From Paragonimus skrjabini miyazakii (taxonomy: Eukaryota; Platyhelminthes; Trematoda; Plagiorchiida; Troglotrematidae), in assembly GCA_014338405.1 (NCBI GenBank), contig JTDE01000218.1:124001-188000 (forward strand): 64,000 bases of DNA. Reading direction: 5' to 3'. Position numbers and translations under genes: made by a program. Under the pieces are notes generated by a model, which had not been told where the DNA came from, searched no databases, and saw only the letters and a program-made list of their open reading frames with translations. Numbering within the stretch: position 1 is the stretch's first letter; each line of letters begins with the position of its first letter. Positions 38,967-52,679 of the stretch are shown piece by piece.

Positions 38967-41442
38967 AATTTTGGGGGCCAGTGTTGAAGGAACACTATTT
39001 TACTCGACACATTCACCTCAAATAAGTACATGAAATGTCACAACCTAACTTTTAAGACTTCACAGATATTTATCAATATTAGTGCGTGGCGTTGTTTCCC
39101 TGAATGTGAATCAAAATTGCTCAGAAACACGTTCGTCGCGTTTATAATTTTCTGTCTACCTAGCACCTATAGCAGAGGAATAGCATTTGTTTCCGTGGGC
39201 TTCTGTCTCGATACAGATCATGCTAAGATAACACGGTTTGAAGTCATAGGGTTTCATTTTTGCATGCCTAAACTCAACAAGATTTCCGATGATCGACTGA
39301 ACTAGTCGATCAAATGAAAGTACTTTGAACGTCGGTGATAGTCTAAGTTCAAAAATAAATCTAACCACAATGTATGACATGAAAGCATTCAAGAAATATC
39401 TAGACTGACTAGGAAATGCGGTAAACTTAATTACTTTTCCGATGTGGATGAATGTGTCAATCAGGCTCATTTGAAACACAGTTCGGTGTACACTGATCGT
39501 TTGGATTTAGTCTAGAAACGCAGGCGACAAGCGAAACGCGCCTTTTGCTAGTTAGGCGGTAATCTCTGTAGTAATTTGCTGTCGTCGCATATAGCCAAGT
39601 TAGTTTTTGTTATTCTCTGCACTTTGTTGTAAGTAACAGTCCACCGCTGGTACACGCATGCTTTATGATCCCCATCGTCTGATACTTAGTAGCGGGCACT
39701 TGTAGTATTTTACCCAGCAGCTAAACGGTTCAGAGTTGATCGTATCCTTCAGCAGCGGCGGCCTTCTGGTAGCAATACGCTGCTATCCAGGCTAGGGTGC
39801 GAGTATAAGAGATGGAAAAATTACTCCCGCGTTCGGGAGCCTGATGTGGGTTATACCGTGGTGTAAAGTTACATCAGTGCATGACGTCGTGTATACTACC
39901 AAGTGCTTTTCTCGAACTGCATCCACATGTTCAGTGTAAACACTGCAGACCTACGCGAGTACTATTACATCTTAGTGATGAAAGAGTTGTTCCGGGAATA
40001 TTTTATTGGAGCCGCTGCAGTCTGAATTATTCGCACAGTCCACAAAACAGATAAATGCATGTCCATCGATTCCGTACTCTGACAGAGGAGGTCTAGCTTA
40101 CATAACCACTGTAACATTAGCAATAAACATTATCTCAGCAAGCTAGTAAACGCTATGGTCTTCATGAATCACATCAGAAATGCAGCCTGAACAACTTGGT
40201 CACATCTTGTTTCTAGATCACATCAGTTCATAGCCCACCGTCTTCGTCTCCCTGGTCAGTGTTCAATGGTTTATCTGTCTGTAACTTCTCTTATGTGTTC
40301 ACGGCTCACAGGCGAACGTTACCTGGGTGTCGACCTATCACGCAGTTACAAGGAAATCGTTAAACAATATTGTTTACTAAACTGATGGTTGTTGCAAGTT
40401 GTCGGCTGTTCTCACTCAGCCAGTGAGTACACACTGTATCGTTTTCATACAATTTAGCTTCGTTCTTATCCTCCAAGAACGTGATCCACTTATAATGCGC
40501 TTTTACCCTGTTCTAAAACTGAGGAAGAACAGCAAATGCAAACGGGTTTTGTTACTTATGACTAGCATACTTTCAACCGAAGATTTGACTATGCTTTTAT
40601 TTGGTGTTCAGTGAATGACAAGGATTAACCTACCCACCTTTTTCGATGCACTGGCAATTCGGTCTTCTCAAGTTCTCATTTAACAATCTATATAACATGT
40701 TCATCAGACTGTTGGGAGACTGATAACACTAGAACGGCCTCGCGTGATATATTTTGTTACTGAATAATAAGCTTTCGACTCCAGTACTGCTATGCGTAAA
40801 ATAACAGTTTTAACATGCCAAACGTGTTAAACGATGAACTCACCTTTTATTTTTCTCTCCTGCAGTTTGCGATACGGGATACATATATGCAGAACACGCT
40901 TTTGATAATCGGGTTCAGTAAATCTGCACGGTTCTGCTGCAGGCGTATACTCTTCAACGATATGGAGGCAATCATTCGGGTTCGTCCTTGAGTTGGAATG
41001 TTTAACAAAGTACGCGTGATCTTTAGTGTCACAGTGAAGATGTAGCCCATAATACTATCCACAAACTGGATTATTCAATCTGGAATACCATGACATAGCC
41101 ATTACTAAACAATTTTTGATGAGTTGCTAGAGGTTGTGTGACAGGTGTCCTTTCAGAGGGCTATTCGAAATTTTGTTATCGTCTGACCGCTGACTTTTCA
41201 GACTACACTCAGTTCACTGATCATGGAGATGTTTGTGGTACGCTAAACATTTCGAAGGTGTCTTCCCTGGTTGAGAAGCCTCAACCGTTAACTGGGAACT
41301 CAAGAGGTCTTTTGTGTAGTTCAATCCCCAGGACTATAAGGTAAGAGTGAATGTAATAAAACAACGAAATACTTCCTTGTGCTAACCCACGGTGTCCATC
41401 CTCAGGTCATGGGAAATAATATCTGTTGTAAGTTTTCACATT

Positions 41443-41469
41443 CATCTGTAACACCTGTAACATCTGTAA
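41443..41469 (+). repeat. 9-bp tandem repeat, three units
   Basis: Three units of CATCTGTAA, the middle one CACCTGTAA, lie back to back. Confidence 0.8.
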
Positions 41470-41523
41470 CATTCAAAGCAATATTTCCGTAACATGAACT
41501 TAAAGACAAAAATAGCTTACTGC

Positions 41524-41559
41524 GGTTAGTGTTACAAGATAGGTTAGTGTTACCAGATA
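41524..41559 (+). repeat. 18-bp tandem repeat, two units
   Basis: Two adjacent units of GGTTAGTGTTACAAGATA, the second with one change (C for A at the 13th base). It sits 55 bases after the 9-bp repeat. Confidence 0.8.
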
Positions 41560-42443
41560 AAGAAACTACATAGCACCCAGAGGGAACTGCTAAAAACATG
41601 CATTTATCGGGTCGGCCCATGTTCTCTACCGTAGCGGAGACGGACTAACAATCTATTCGTTTTGCTTCTGGAAGGTGGGTGTACATTTTTACAAGGAGGG
41701 CCTTAATGGATCATAGTAGGCAACTGTTGTTATTTTTGTAAACGACACAGCAAGACCTGGCCGAACTCACTGTAGGTTTCACATTAAAAAGGCGCCGCAC
41801 AATCAATGAACATGATAGATTTTCCCAATGGAGATAATATTGACAGCGCATATGTCAGTTGGCTGCACGAAACGTCATAAGTATTGCGCAATTGAACTGG
41901 CCGTTGTTTACACCGCAACTCAAATTTCAAGACTTCCATCTATAGATGCTTGGTTACTCCCGTCCAGTCCAAACTTTATCTACTAAATCACCAGCGGTTG
42001 ATCGGGTTTGTAATTCGCTCGAACGATGAGACAATTTCCTTCTCCGAAAACTGGGCGTATTTCAAAATGGATGGAGCGTCTGAAAGGCCAAATATCACAT
42101 ACCGGCGTAATCAGCATGCAGTTGACAGTCGGTTCCCACAATCGTGCAAAACTTTCAGAATTCTAGTCATTGAGTCAATGCTATTGTGACCTTCCGGGTC
42201 GTTTTCACTAATGCTAACAACCGCTTACTATGAGTCTTAAAATCCTGCTTGTCAAAATACCACCACACACTTTGAAAAAGCAAAATGAATTGTTTTTTAG
42301 TCCGTGAATTTGGACTTTCCTAGTGTGAATGTTTTCAGTAGCTTCATCCATACGCGATTTGATTTTGTTGCCTCGTGGTGAACAGATTTAATGTGTTATG
42401 TAGGCAATGCCAATTGCGTTAACACTTGTGCAGATACAGCGAA

Positions 42444-42677
42444 ATGGTGCCGGATATGTCGTGTAAAATTACGTCGCTGTTTTCTTTCTTAACTATATTG
42501 TGGTTGATGCGTAAATTATCAGTCGCAATGTGTAATTGTACCAGTCAATCACAGGCAGCCCAGCCTGGTATCTGCGAGCAGTGTGATTGGAAATATATGA
42601 ATGAGTACATTAATTGTTCATCCTGTGATACAGAACCGTGTTTATACCTAGCAGGGAAATGTTGCACCGGAGAATAA
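42444..42677 (+). CDS. Possible small secreted cysteine-rich protein
   Basis: A single open frame of 77 codons from ATG 42444 (a second in-frame ATG is at 42456) to TAA 42675. The second start gives the better signal peptide: a short basic N-region (SCK), then the hydrophobic stretch ITSLFSFLTILWLM. The remaining 47 or so residues contain nine cysteines (C-x-C-x13-C-x2-C-x9-C-x2-C-x4-C-x6-CC) and one N-x-S/T site. There are no dibasic or amidation motifs. The cysteine density and signal peptide are unusual for a chance frame, but no homologue is recognised and no exon structure is evident. The cysteine spacing differs from copies A and B, so relatedness is not claimed. Confidence 0.35.
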   Translation: MVPDMSCKITSLFSFLTILWLMRKLSVAMCNCTSQSQAAQPGICEQCDWKYMNEYINCSSCDTEPCLYLAGKCCTGE

Positions 42678-43199
42678 GTTTTTATGGACTATAAGTTATC
42701 AACAAAGATGTGAAAACCAGGGTCGTTTTCTTCCTAGTAACAAGCGCTTTCCCACCCACGAACATTAGCAAATCTTTATCAGGTGGGAGTATTCCACGGA
42801 CAGAATGCCGTTAAAACAACATTTCAGCATAGGTAGTTCTCAGATGTTACTCTCGTTCTCCACTTTGATCCTTCTTTCATAATCTAAGATCCATCAGCCA
42901 TGTTCAGTTGACCTGTCAACCAAAAGATGTTTACCACGGTCCCATAATTTACGCAAAATTTCTGTAGCAAGTCATATTCTATTTCCATCGGCCAACTGAA
43001 GGGTCATTTATTTCGACCTTGTTGAATGTCATCAGTACCGGAAGTATGAAACACAAGTTCCAGACAGTAAGTATTGGAAATTCAATAGCCAAAATGTAAC
43101 TGACGTACCTTCTTGCAACCCCGGTGACCACATGTACGTGCCTGGATCATCACTCTGTGATGTTCTTGTGATCAAACACATTTAAGATTGGCGGTTTCG
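42678..43199. other. Gene-free stretch
   Basis: Nothing specific was seen. The right half probably belongs to the decayed gypsy element that follows. Confidence 0.35.
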
Positions 43200-43400
43200 A
43201 TGCCCCGTTATACGTGTTACTGATAGAACTTAACAAGTTCAAAAGGGCTGTTCACCACTTGGCAGTCACTGGACCCAACAGTTTACTCCGGAAATTGGTT
43301 TAACGCTCTCGTGCAACATTTTTGGACGATGTATATCTATTCGCATATCTTGATAACGTACAACTGTGTAGGAGTAATCGCATATGGATTCCACGATTTT
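43200..43400 (+). mobile_element. Ty3/gypsy reverse-transcriptase remnant
   Basis: At 43241 AAAAGGGCTGTTCACCACT matches, by eye and from general knowledge of the family, the coding of K-T-A-V-T-T-P. It is followed by TTGGTTTAACGCTC..TGCAACATTT (F-G-L-R-N-A-A-Q-T-F), then TTTTTGGACGATGTA (F-M-D-D-V), then F-A-Y-L-D-N-V, a form of the catalytic F-x-Y-L-D-D box with Asp changed to Asn. Order and spacing fit a Ty3/gypsy polymerase. Frameshifts and stops show it is dead. Sequence to about 43720 may continue the element, but the matches are weak. Confidence 0.5.
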
Positions 43401-46400
43401 AGCACATTCCGTGACACCTGGCCCTGTACATCAGTCGAAGAGCCTCGAAACCTGAAGTCCAGCACCTAGTAGCTCATTATGATCCGCAACAATACGCGGT
43501 TTGATGGTTTGACTATTCTTTGGAACTACATGGAACAGGGTCACCAGCGAAATCGTGTTGAGTACTTGGAATTAGACGAATGTATACCGTGTTTAGAGTG
43601 ACCCCAGTGAATATATCTTAATTCTAACATCGATTCTGCGAAATTTTGAAAATCCACAATGTATTCGTGAACGCGTTCTGTTGGAAGTCCCACGACTAGC
43701 TGGTGGTAATACATAAATTTTCCATGTGAAGAGCATCAAAGTAATGCTGAGGTTGATATCCCAGTGATTATTTTGAAAGTTTGCTCTTGAGGTGCGACAA
43801 TGTAAAATTCAAGGGCTGAAACAGTTCTACCTGGTTACTTACAGTCGTCTACTTTTTGCAATAAAAAATAAAAGACCACATTCTTTGGAACATAGCCGCT
43901 GCTGTGAAAGTAGACGTATGAGCGAAATTAACTTTGTCCTTGGCACCAAGAATATTGTTCCATTTTAGTAAGTACTTTTAATAAGATACCATTTACATAA
44001 ACGATAAGAAAACCATGTGCGATCGACACTGAGTACAATTCAAATCTGAAATGTATAATTAGTTTTTCGTACAACACATTACACTGGTTACTACAGCTGT
44101 GTGTACCCATCGATTACCCGTATTATGTAATAAGCCCACAGCTTAGTTGACCGACCAAAGCAGTAGCAACATCTGACAGCCTAAGCACGATACTGGAAGA
44201 TTATCAATAGCCCTCGACTGCACCTAAAAACGTCCTGTAAGTCGACCTGAGGTAGATGTCTTACTAAACTAGAGCTCATCTCATCGGCAGATGAAAACCA
44301 AACAATTATCCAGAGTTACTGAGCTGCTGCTTGCCGTCGTAATATCAACCAGGGGCATTCCCGTGTACACCACGAATCGAATTCAATGATAAACGATGAA
44401 ACAGACGAACGAGGACTTTAAACTATATGTTAACCGTGAAAAAGGAACAATTGGATGCGCCCTGCCGATTGATTACGTCAAGGACGCTAAACAAACTGAC
44501 ATTTCCAGCTGTTACTGTAGAGATGTTTCGTGGAATGGCAGCAAGTGACGCATCTTTCCAGACCGTGTTATAGTAACTCCACATGCAACGACTGAAATCC
44601 GGGCTTTCCAATGACCAACTCTCTCGGTGCCTGATCCTTATTTACCTAAGAGATAGGGACAAAAGTAAGAATTGGAGCGGACGTTCAAGGCAACCTCGAA
44701 TACTCTACAGAAATCGTCCTTCAGTCCGTCACCGGCATGGTACGGAATCTACTTCGACTTTATTTTAGTACCTTATGGACAAAATTTTCCGATACCTTAC
44801 AGAAATGGATATAACAGGCTTTTAGGCAAACAAACACCGAGGCCGCTACTAATCACCTGCTTTGGATATTCGGTAGATTCGGCTTCACGAAGACCTTTGC
44901 AAATGTCAACGGAACTCGGCTTGCTGTGTTGACATCCAAAGTGAGCGTTCAATCAATACTTTAAGCAAACTAAAAAAAGAAAGCCATAGTGGAGTGCTCA
45001 TTGATGACTGTATTGTATTCCAGCATGAACTGGTCAAGAAATCTTGCTTAGGCGGTCAATCTCGTGGGTCACTTGTGTGGCTAATCATTCCACCTTTCAT
45101 TTGTGTGGCATTTTTGTTTAAGATATTGAATACCTACGGCGGCTTTTAGCTGCTTTTGTCCGATATGTGGTCGGAGTGAATACAAGCGTTATCGGCAAAC
45201 CGTTGTGTTAGACTTGTTATATCTTGTCACGCCGCAATTCGTGGGTAGTGAACAATCCTTTGGGATTTGGGATATTTGTTCGGGATATTGGTTTAAGGCG
45301 CTGGTGGTCATCAACAGCAAAATACGGACATAAACTCGTTCTCTGCACTCAGGTCGAACGTACGCTTACGCATTAACGATTCACGTTCTCATCCATTCCA
45401 ACAGTGATAGAATCACTAATCAGTGGTTGGTAGATTTGGTGATCTAGATGAGACATAATTATGAAAAACATGGAAATATAATTGTCCGGTATATGGTTAT
45501 TTAGCTCACTGCTGTAGTTTACGCATAATCTTTGTTTACGTAGACACGTACGTATGTGAAAAACGATTAGGCATAGTAAACGTAATGCCTCTTGCCAAAC
45601 GTCTGTGGATTTTTACACCAGTTTATTGACAAAGAATGAAGGGCCACAGTTCTATGTTGTCACACCGAGTTATATAATGTTGGATGGTTACTACTTGGTC
45701 CACAACAATCCCAGTAATGTTTGCTAAACTCTTCACCAGGACCTGACGCATATTTTAGCAGTCTTGGTGACGTTAACCTTGTACGATGTAGGTCACCAAC
45801 AACTGAGACAATTCTCGTTCAGTCATCTCCATAGTGTCCGTCTATCCAAACGATAAAATTACTACTTGTAATCGTTCTCAGCAGTTTACTGTCCGGTTTG
45901 CTGAACATATACCTCATGAGACCCGTTAAGGAAAACGCTCATATTCACCGAACTTCTGATAGCGTTTACATAAATTCCTGAGAGCTCTGATGTTCACCTC
46001 TGACGTTTTGTTAATCTGGCATTTTTCCAACCTACCCCCTATATTATCCGTCAAATCAAGTTGTACCTGGAGTGGGCGACTTTTGATACCACATTCCTTA
46101 GTCAACCTAATGTCAGGGTAATTTTTGTTTCCCGTTAAGAGTGATACTAGTGTATTTGCCGGTTTATCTAATTTAGGAATTTGGTGACTGAATTGGGCAA
46201 AATAAGAGTAACAAATTGTGAAACCAAGTATAAGAGATAACAACAAACCTCGTCTTATATAATGGGAAGTCGTTTATCTGTCCCCTGTGTATGTCAACGC
46301 TATAGTGCAATGAAAATTTATTGCACTCAAAAACGTTTCTACCTGCCAACGAAACTTGAACATGCATCGACATGTTATCCGGAGAGTTGTCATGGTTCAG

Positions 46401-49400
46401 CTGAAGTAACCCTCGACGTATTGTTATTTGTGTATCACAAAACTGTTGTTCTGTCGTGTTCTGCTAACAACTTGTAACATTTATGGTGTATTTTTGATTA
46501 CGCACACATGCTGCAATGAAAAATGTGCGCATCTGAACAGGCATAAATATTTTTTCGTGTAAACGTCAGCTGGTAGCATAAAACCGGTTGTAACCATTTT
46601 TTGAATTGCACATTTGTTTACGTTTCACATGCTCTTGGTGGCGAAATTCATCACAATTTTCACTCCCAGATAGGAATGGAGGAGTTCGTTTTTGCATTAT
46701 ATGATGATATATTAGTGACAGTCATGACCAAATGGTTGGTAGAAATTAATCTATCAGATTAATTAATTTAACATGTGTACGTGTGTGCTGAACTTCAGAA
46801 TCCCTATCAATTCTCGACCACACAAATAGTTTCTGTAATCCTGGTGTATGAGAGTGAAGTTTAGAATAGAATGTTAGTTAACCATGCGCCACCCCAACAT
46901 TCCCCGCCACACACTATGCGGCAAAGTTGTTCAAAACCTTCAGCCAATACCGTGATTAAACTTAGTGTGATGCTTTTTCTTTACAGTACCGTCTGATTTG
47001 ATTATCAAATAGAATGTAAAAACCTACTACACACGTCCCAGGATAGCGTTCAGCGTATTGGGTGTGAACAGAGAGAAAATGACTCATTGTGCACTGGATG
47101 AGAACCATTGGCAGAAATCCTGGGCTTTGGCTGTCTCTCAACAAGCGATAATATATCGTGTCACATTTCGCGGATTCCGCACGGTAGGAGTGAACAAACG
47201 ACTTCAGTCGTGAGGTTTCTATGCCTCTTGCGTGGATTCACAGCTCATCAAGTAAGCATCATACTGTAGGATCAAGTCCAGCCGGAGCCCTTACTTTTAG
47301 TGGTCACTGAAGAAACAGGGACCTGCTTTTTCACTTTGTTTGAACTAGCAAACAAAAATGGGTCAACCCACATACTGTAACTCGCTTCGTTTGTGGATCG
47401 ACTGATCCACTGTTTCATTTTCCTGAAACATCCATAAATCTAACTCAAGGGACGTTCACCGAGGTGTATTGCAATCAACTGCGATGGTTGATAAAAGTAA
47501 TCTAAATTGTGCATCAGAAATTCAACTTGGAGTGAGGTAAATAGGCTGACCACCTGAAATTCTTGGCGGATTATACGTGACTGTAGTATGAAATATATAA
47601 CACCTCGTTGTTATGTCGACTTTACAAACGTTGAGCAGAATAGTAAGCAAGAGTAACTTATTTTCTAATGACTGTGCACGAATGGCATACCTATGTTTGA
47701 GACTTGGGGATCGTGCAATTATCCAAATACATAGTGGTAAAAATCCAAAGGAACATAATTTGCAAGCGTTCGAGATAGACAATGCTGACGAATCATGATC
47801 TCATGTTCGAGTAAGTTAAATGTAGAGTTCCTCCGTAAACTCTCGCCATCATGCACTAAAGTTTGAGATCGGATTTTAGTTGTGGCAACTCATGTCTGAA
47901 TAATCCCAAGACCAAGACTCAGGTTTAGTGTTTTTCGAAATTTCCAACTGAAAATTCAGCGGAGTTAAAGCAGCTGCGATAAGTTATGACTGCTAATAAA
48001 TTTCTAGGAGCCACTAACCTTTTAACGAAGGCTCCACTTCAAAGACTACCTGATAACCTCTCCACATTTGTTTTCACCTGGCAGAAAGATTCAAGTATTT
48101 TATATTCTAGGGACCATATTTTACTACCTTGCTGATAATCAGTACAGGAATGCGTCTACGTCCGATTTGTATGCACACGCCCTCGCAGTTTCTTAATATT
48201 TCACCCTGTAATCGCACATTTCAGCCCAGTCACACGCAATGGAAAAAATACTGTCCTGATATGCGCACCATTTTTACTCAACAATTGCTACTCCTCCTTC
48301 CACTCATATTATCTGTCGTCGTCAGCTTCCTAATGCCTGGAAATATCCTGGTCACCCTCTGTGTTATTGTCAAATATATTAATCTTTCTGTTTGATAAAC
48401 CAATTTGCTTTAGGATATATTTGTGCATTACTGCCGCTTCTGAATAAACCGAATTTATCGTTCACATTAATTCTGCTACAATAGAGTTCAATTTATTGTA
48501 ATGAAAACAGCTTTCAATTTTAAGCACTCCACATCAGTATGCTCACAAAAATGAGTAAAAATCGAACCGCACTGTCCACTTCAATAAAGGAAGCGGGACA
48601 CAAATCTGTCTACAGACGGTGTTTATACAAGTGTTGTACATCTTGTAGCACATTATAAAATTTCGTTTTATCGCATATCAACCACAACTTTAGACAAGAA
48701 ACAGATGAACCAAAAATTCATGGCAATCATTTGTTTGCATGGAAATTTTCACCCTGTTTAGATCCGTTATAAATGTAAATGCTACTGGGTTCTGACACAA
48801 CAACGATACAGTCTCATGATCAGTACGTAGCTAAAACATGTTGAGTACAGTAGAGCAGAAGATTTCCGTCAGACTTTTACATAATGCAGCCCGTCAACTT
48901 TTGACGGAACTGAGCAATCGGATTTTGCATTTGAAGACTGATTGTTTTAATGGTATGGCTATCTCTTGGCATGAACTCTTCACCAACCAAAGCATCCTTA
49001 ATTTTAGGTTTCAAAATACACTCTCCGCATGAATCAGTTTCGTCAACGCGCACATCGTATGGTTAAATTTTACATTTCCTTCTTCTTCTTACCTGTCATT
49101 CAAAACGGGCATTAAATGCTATCGGTTTGCATAAAGCAAACACTAGCTTACCATCACACAAATCATTTTGAACCAAATTTTTACGCATCACCAACGGAAC
49201 TTTATACAAACCGTTTCATAGTGCGATGTTCAAAACCACAAATTAAATATAAATGGTAGACAGTTGAAGTCGGTGCTATCTCGAATAAGTGAGTATCAAT
49301 GCCAAAAATCTTCCAGTTGAAAAAGGTAGCGGTATTCAGCTGCAATTGACTCAGCTTTATGTAGAAAACCCAAAGTTCAAGTTACAAACTGAATGCGTTG

Positions 49401-52400
49401 CGTCATCAGTTGATGGTTTGCGATACGCCTTCAGCGGTGAAACTGGTTGTTCATAGCCTGCTCATTAATGAGGTCAATTCTGGAATAGATGCGAAAATCA
49501 ATTTCCCCAAACCCATCCATAACTCACTTTATTAGGGTGTGCTGCATTCACATTTTATTCACTTATTAAGCCAGAATTAGTGATGGAACAGACATTTCTC
49601 CTAATATTTAGTGTAGGGTTCCAGACCGCCTTCCATGTGGTAACTGGTTTGACATCAACGGATGTGCGCACAATAGAAAACCTCTCACGCTGCTGTGGTA
49701 ACATTCTGACAGTTTTAGGATTTAACTTCCTCAGTTGGTGTTGCAGTTTGGAATTATTTCTGCCTACATTACTGGTAGTAAATTCTGGTGGAATTGCAAC
49801 AAAATTTGTCCGAGAACAATGTTCGCAAGGCGTATATTGCCTAATGCATTGGGATACATCTCGTTATGTTCATAAAAACTCATGTTGAAGTCCTTATATT
49901 CAGAGAAGCAAACAACGGTGGATAAAGTCAAATGTGTACGGTACCATAGATATGGACCATTGGCCAAACATAGAGACAGTGACACCATCGTGAACCCCGT
50001 TTTTCAGGGCCCTATTTTATTTAAAATACCACACAGTCCGCTCACTCTGCTTGCAGCCCAAAGCCTTATAAAGTGATCATACAATATAATCTGAATTCCT
50101 CTGCCGAGTCCGCGCAACTGAATGATTAAATACTCGAAATTCTAATACTATTGGGTCACTACATTACGAGTCTTCGTAACAAAATAATGCACCCTACTTA
50201 CTTTAAGTAACATAAAGTATTTTCAGTTTTCTCCTTCCATTGTGAAATATTCTGATGAAACCACATGGTATCCGCAGTTTTCGGAGTTTTATTTATGTGT
50301 GCAACTACCTTCACTGAACTATTGGTGAACAATCCGGTTTTGTTACACAGATATTGTGAACTGTTTTGTATGCTAGTACTGATGAATCCAAATATTACTG
50401 AACAGAGTGGATAATTAAGTTGATTGAATCACTTGTCAAAGTACATATCGCGCTTGCAGACTGCATGTCAAATGCAAAACAAACATTAATTACGGTCAGT
50501 TGATTCTGCGTGAGTTCACTGTGGAAGATTGTAGAACCACGATAAAATAAAGGGTTGATTCATATTTCTTTCCTAAGGACAGAACCTTCAAAAATCATTT
50601 CATTCGTTTTGACTGTACAGATGCAGTACCTAAGCTATCAGGTGGAACTATGTTCTGCATCTTTTGCATCAATTACTGTTGCAAAGTTGATATATAATGG
50701 TTAGATTGAGTGAACGTTGCAACAAAAGTAGACAAAACCTGTTGTTTGAGTACCCCGATGAAATTCAGAAAACAAATTCATGCTGGGTTAAACTAGTAAA
50801 CTAGAAATAAGCCCATAGTGCAAATGCCGGAGGTTGTATCGAATATGCATGGACGACCGGTACTCATGTACGCGCCATCGCACGTTACTAATCGTAACGT
50901 CAAAATCATTCTTTAAAATTCAGCCACACTTTAAACAATCCTGTGAAAATTACATGAAAACGTTCCCGGCCGATACGTTAAGCGTTTAAGGAGGAGGACA
51001 TGTTCCAGATATATTTCGGGATAAAACAATCGTTATATTCTGACATTTTCGTACAAAAATTTTCGTTAACACATTGAGAGATCATCGTTACTCAAATAAA
51101 AAAGCAGGATTGTGTGCAATATGTAAAACTTGATTGATCATTAACCAAATGACGTTTCTATCTTCAAGCCATTCACCAATAAATATAAACACTTCAGACT
51201 AATATTTGGGAGCTAACACTAAGGGTTTTCCTGCAGACATCGGTAAGACACTATGGTTTAGTATGCCTACAACCACATCATACTGATTCTGCTGACAAAC
51301 ATAATGTACTTTTGTGATTGTTTGCTCTAATTTATTCTTTGAGCCATTCTCCGATAATAATCTATCTTTAATCCAGACTGGCAGTCAAAATATTGCCATG
51401 GTATCTCATACTTACAGCTTTATTTAGACCCACGGTCTAGGTAACCTATGAACCTTCAGACAATATCTACGTCATCTGTTATATGCGATTGTCTAAAACG
51501 ATCAGTATTTACAGGTTTCCCACATTTCGTGTGATTATGATGGGTATTTTAGTCAATGTTTCCCGTTATCACGTTTATCTGAACCAAACATGGTTTGATG
51601 AATACGGAGAAAATGATGTTTTTACATCCCATGAACACTATTGATATCGTAAAATCGTAAATCAAATGGTTTAATATTACCACCGTTTAACAAACTTTTC
51701 ATTCCAACCAACTCATCACAGACATAGAAACGATACATACAGGAAAGACATTTAATAAGCCGCTCGGACTGCACATACATTTTTCAACTCGTAAACGTGA
51801 CTGAGTGAACCTAGTGTATTTGTAGCAGACTCCCGAAATCTTTTTGTACTGCTTTTATTTTTTAATCACGTTTGCATATTGTGCAAACTAAATGAAGTGA
51901 CCTTATCACACATTACATCTGTGCGCATGTGTCCATTAAATATTTCTGTTTGCTCGATCCGCCTGCGTTCACTGCACGCTTCTGTCAGCCAACCTTTTAT
52001 CTCCGTTCCTTGCCACAGTTTCTGTAATGCTCCATCAACTGATATGCAACTCCACAGCAACCATGCCTTCTGAAGGTTGATAATTTGAAGTGGTGGCTGC
52101 CACAAATACATGTGAAAACCTGTTGGTTTGTGTGAACGTTTTTATCTTGGTTGCAGTTTGCGTTACTTCCGTTCATTTTGTTTTCCACTGATAGCCTTGT
52201 GAGGCACACGTTCTTTATCTGTTGATTACGCAAACCAACCATAATACTTCTGGTTTAGGGTGGTTAGGCGATTGTTTTTGCTTCTAGCCATGTCAACTGT
52301 TTATTAACCAAACATATTTGCGCTTCACTTTACCCCGGATGGACGTTTATCTTATTCTACTTAATATCTTGATTTCCAACTCCATTTCGCAGCGGATTTC

Positions 52401-52670
52401 CGACATAAGTTCGACAACCCCTTTTATTCGCCGGTACATTCCCATGTTGAAATAGCTTCGAGGCTCAGGAAAATTGTTAAAATGCAAAAGATCGATCTTG
52501 AAATTCCCCATCCATCATCAATCATTTCTTTAAAGTTCCCTCAACCCTGCTGCATTCTCCCTGCATTTCTACAAATACCACAGGTCCAGTTTTGCTTCTA
52601 CCTTTTTTCGACCCATTTTTCTACGTTTACGTTCACCTCCCTAATTTCGGCAAATTTCAAAGTAATCACC
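43401..52670. other. Long gene-free stretch
   Basis: No gene can be supported. The frames at 44583-44932, 45926-46246 (-), 46262-46477, 48129-48395, 49580-49888 and 51866-52242 (-) were examined. Some have cysteines or hydrophobic starts, but none has a convincing domain, exon partner or conserved copy. The first 500 bases may be additional gypsy sequence. Confidence 0.4.
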
Positions 52671-52679
52671 ATCCTATAT

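Larger units (their letters stand above)
38970..42443. other. Gene-free stretch with two short tandem repeats
   Basis: No supported gene. The frames at 39030-39305 (+) and 39156-39479 (-) overlap and show no domain. The section 39480-40350 is GC-richer and may be an unrecognised retroelement remnant, but I could not match it to integrase or reverse-transcriptase motifs. Confidence 0.4.

Noticed and set aside
46262..46477. Frame with six cysteines ending SCSANNL, reminiscent of a three-finger (Ly6-type) domain
   Set aside because: No signal peptide, and it lacks the final CN and several of the ten expected cysteines. It overlaps other frames.
49580..49888. 102-codon frame with a hydrophobic start and two CC pairs
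   Set aside because: Cysteine spacing does not match copies A, B or C, there is no exon structure, and several unrelated frames of similar length occur in the window by chance.
51997..52242. Minus-strand 81-codon frame with CICGSH and CC..YQLMEHY..C, superficially like insulin B and A chains
   Set aside because: No signal peptide, no second B-chain cysteine, the middle A-chain cysteine is missing and the core Leu and Tyr are out of register. A second unrelated frame overlaps it on the same strand.
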